From: Betaproteobacteria bacterium
Lineage (GTDB): Bacteria; Pseudomonadota; Gammaproteobacteria; Burkholderiales; SG8-41
Direction: 5' to 3'
Length of the DNA stretch: 64,000 nt
NCBI GenBank assembly: GCA_025363575.1
Contig: JANYDM010000084.1
Coordinates: forward strand, 1 to 64,000
The stretch's first letter is position 1. Each line of letters opens with the position of its first letter. The position numbers and the translations under genes are program-made. Below the pieces are notes generated by a model, which saw only the letters and a program-made list of their open reading frames with translations, was not told the DNA's origin and searched no databases. Shown one piece after another: positions 63,980 through 64,000 of the stretch.

Positions 63980-64000
63980 ATGATGCGCGCCGCTTCGAAG
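63980..64000 (+). CDS. Start of a gene cut by the window end
   Basis: ATG 63980 follows AAAAAGGGAG and opens MMRAASK before the window ends. The basic start may be a signal peptide or simply an N-terminus. Nothing further can be said. The 109-bp spacer before it contains a short inverted CTTCG/CGAAG pair around GGAGTCTGACCCC. Confidence 0.4.

Overview
The window looks like chromosomal DNA of a high-GC betaproteobacterium, most likely Burkholderiales or a near relative. The main reason is the large number of Bug/TctC-type periplasmic solute receptors: eleven in 64 kb. They sit among CoA-ester, hydroxyacid and MmgE/PrpD-type catabolic genes, which is typical of that lineage. Genes are tightly packed, with frequent 1-11 nt overlaps and few non-coding gaps. 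I see no rRNA, tRNA, CRISPR array, prophage or transposase gene.

Layout. 0-4.5 kb holds single genes: a zinc alcohol dehydrogenase, an alpha/beta hydrolase, an EVE-domain protein, a secreted hypothetical and a methyltransferase broken by a one-base frameshift. 4.5-8.5 kb (minus strand) is a five-gene operon: SMP-30-like lactonase, AzlC, AzlD, a crotonase and a CaiB-type CoA transferase. 8.7-13.9 kb has a Bug receptor, an enolase-superfamily enzyme and a full DctPQM TRAP transporter. At 13.9-18.2 kb a GlcD/GlcF-type fused FAD/Fe-S dehydrogenase is divergent from a serine-glyoxylate-type aminotransferase. 18.2-25.9 kb carries a Bug receptor, a sugar-isomerase-like protein, the only complete TctCBA transporter of the window, another Bug receptor, a crotonase and a hydrolase. 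25.9-30.6 kb holds an orphan response regulator with Glu at the phosphoacceptor site, an MHS-type MFS transporter with a strong terminator, and a CHASE3-GAF-GGDEF diguanylate cyclase. 30.5-32.9 kb is a housekeeping island (Sua5/TsaC, PurC, PurE).

33-48 kb alternates Bug receptors with MmgE/PrpD proteins. It also has an acyl-CoA dehydrogenase, an ADP-forming acyl-CoA synthetase, an isocitrate-lyase-family enzyme, a 3-hydroxybutyrate-dehydrogenase-like SDR and a LeuC/LeuD-type hydro-lyase pair without leuB. An FkbM methyltransferase and dapE follow. 50-58.5 kb reads as one acyl-CoA pathway: D-2-hydroxyacid dehydrogenase, Bug, ADP-forming acyl-CoA synthetase, a two-subunit acyl-CoA dehydrogenase, Bug and enoyl-CoA hydratase. 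58.5-64 kb has an EamA exporter, Bug + MmgE/PrpD, a hydrolase, a final Bug and the first codons of another gene.

How it works together (inference): receptors bind small carboxylates, the TctAB, TRAP and MFS systems import them, and CoA transferases or synthetases, dehydrogenases, crotonases and hydro-lyases feed them into central metabolism. Substrates cannot be read from sequence alone. The most unusual signals are an interspersed inverted-repeat family whose arms form part of Bug signal peptides, a Bug protein with a duplicated N-terminal strand, the repeated Bug-MmgE/PrpD pairing, a 189-bp inverted-repeat element that supplies a stop codon, and the Asp-to-Glu response regulator.
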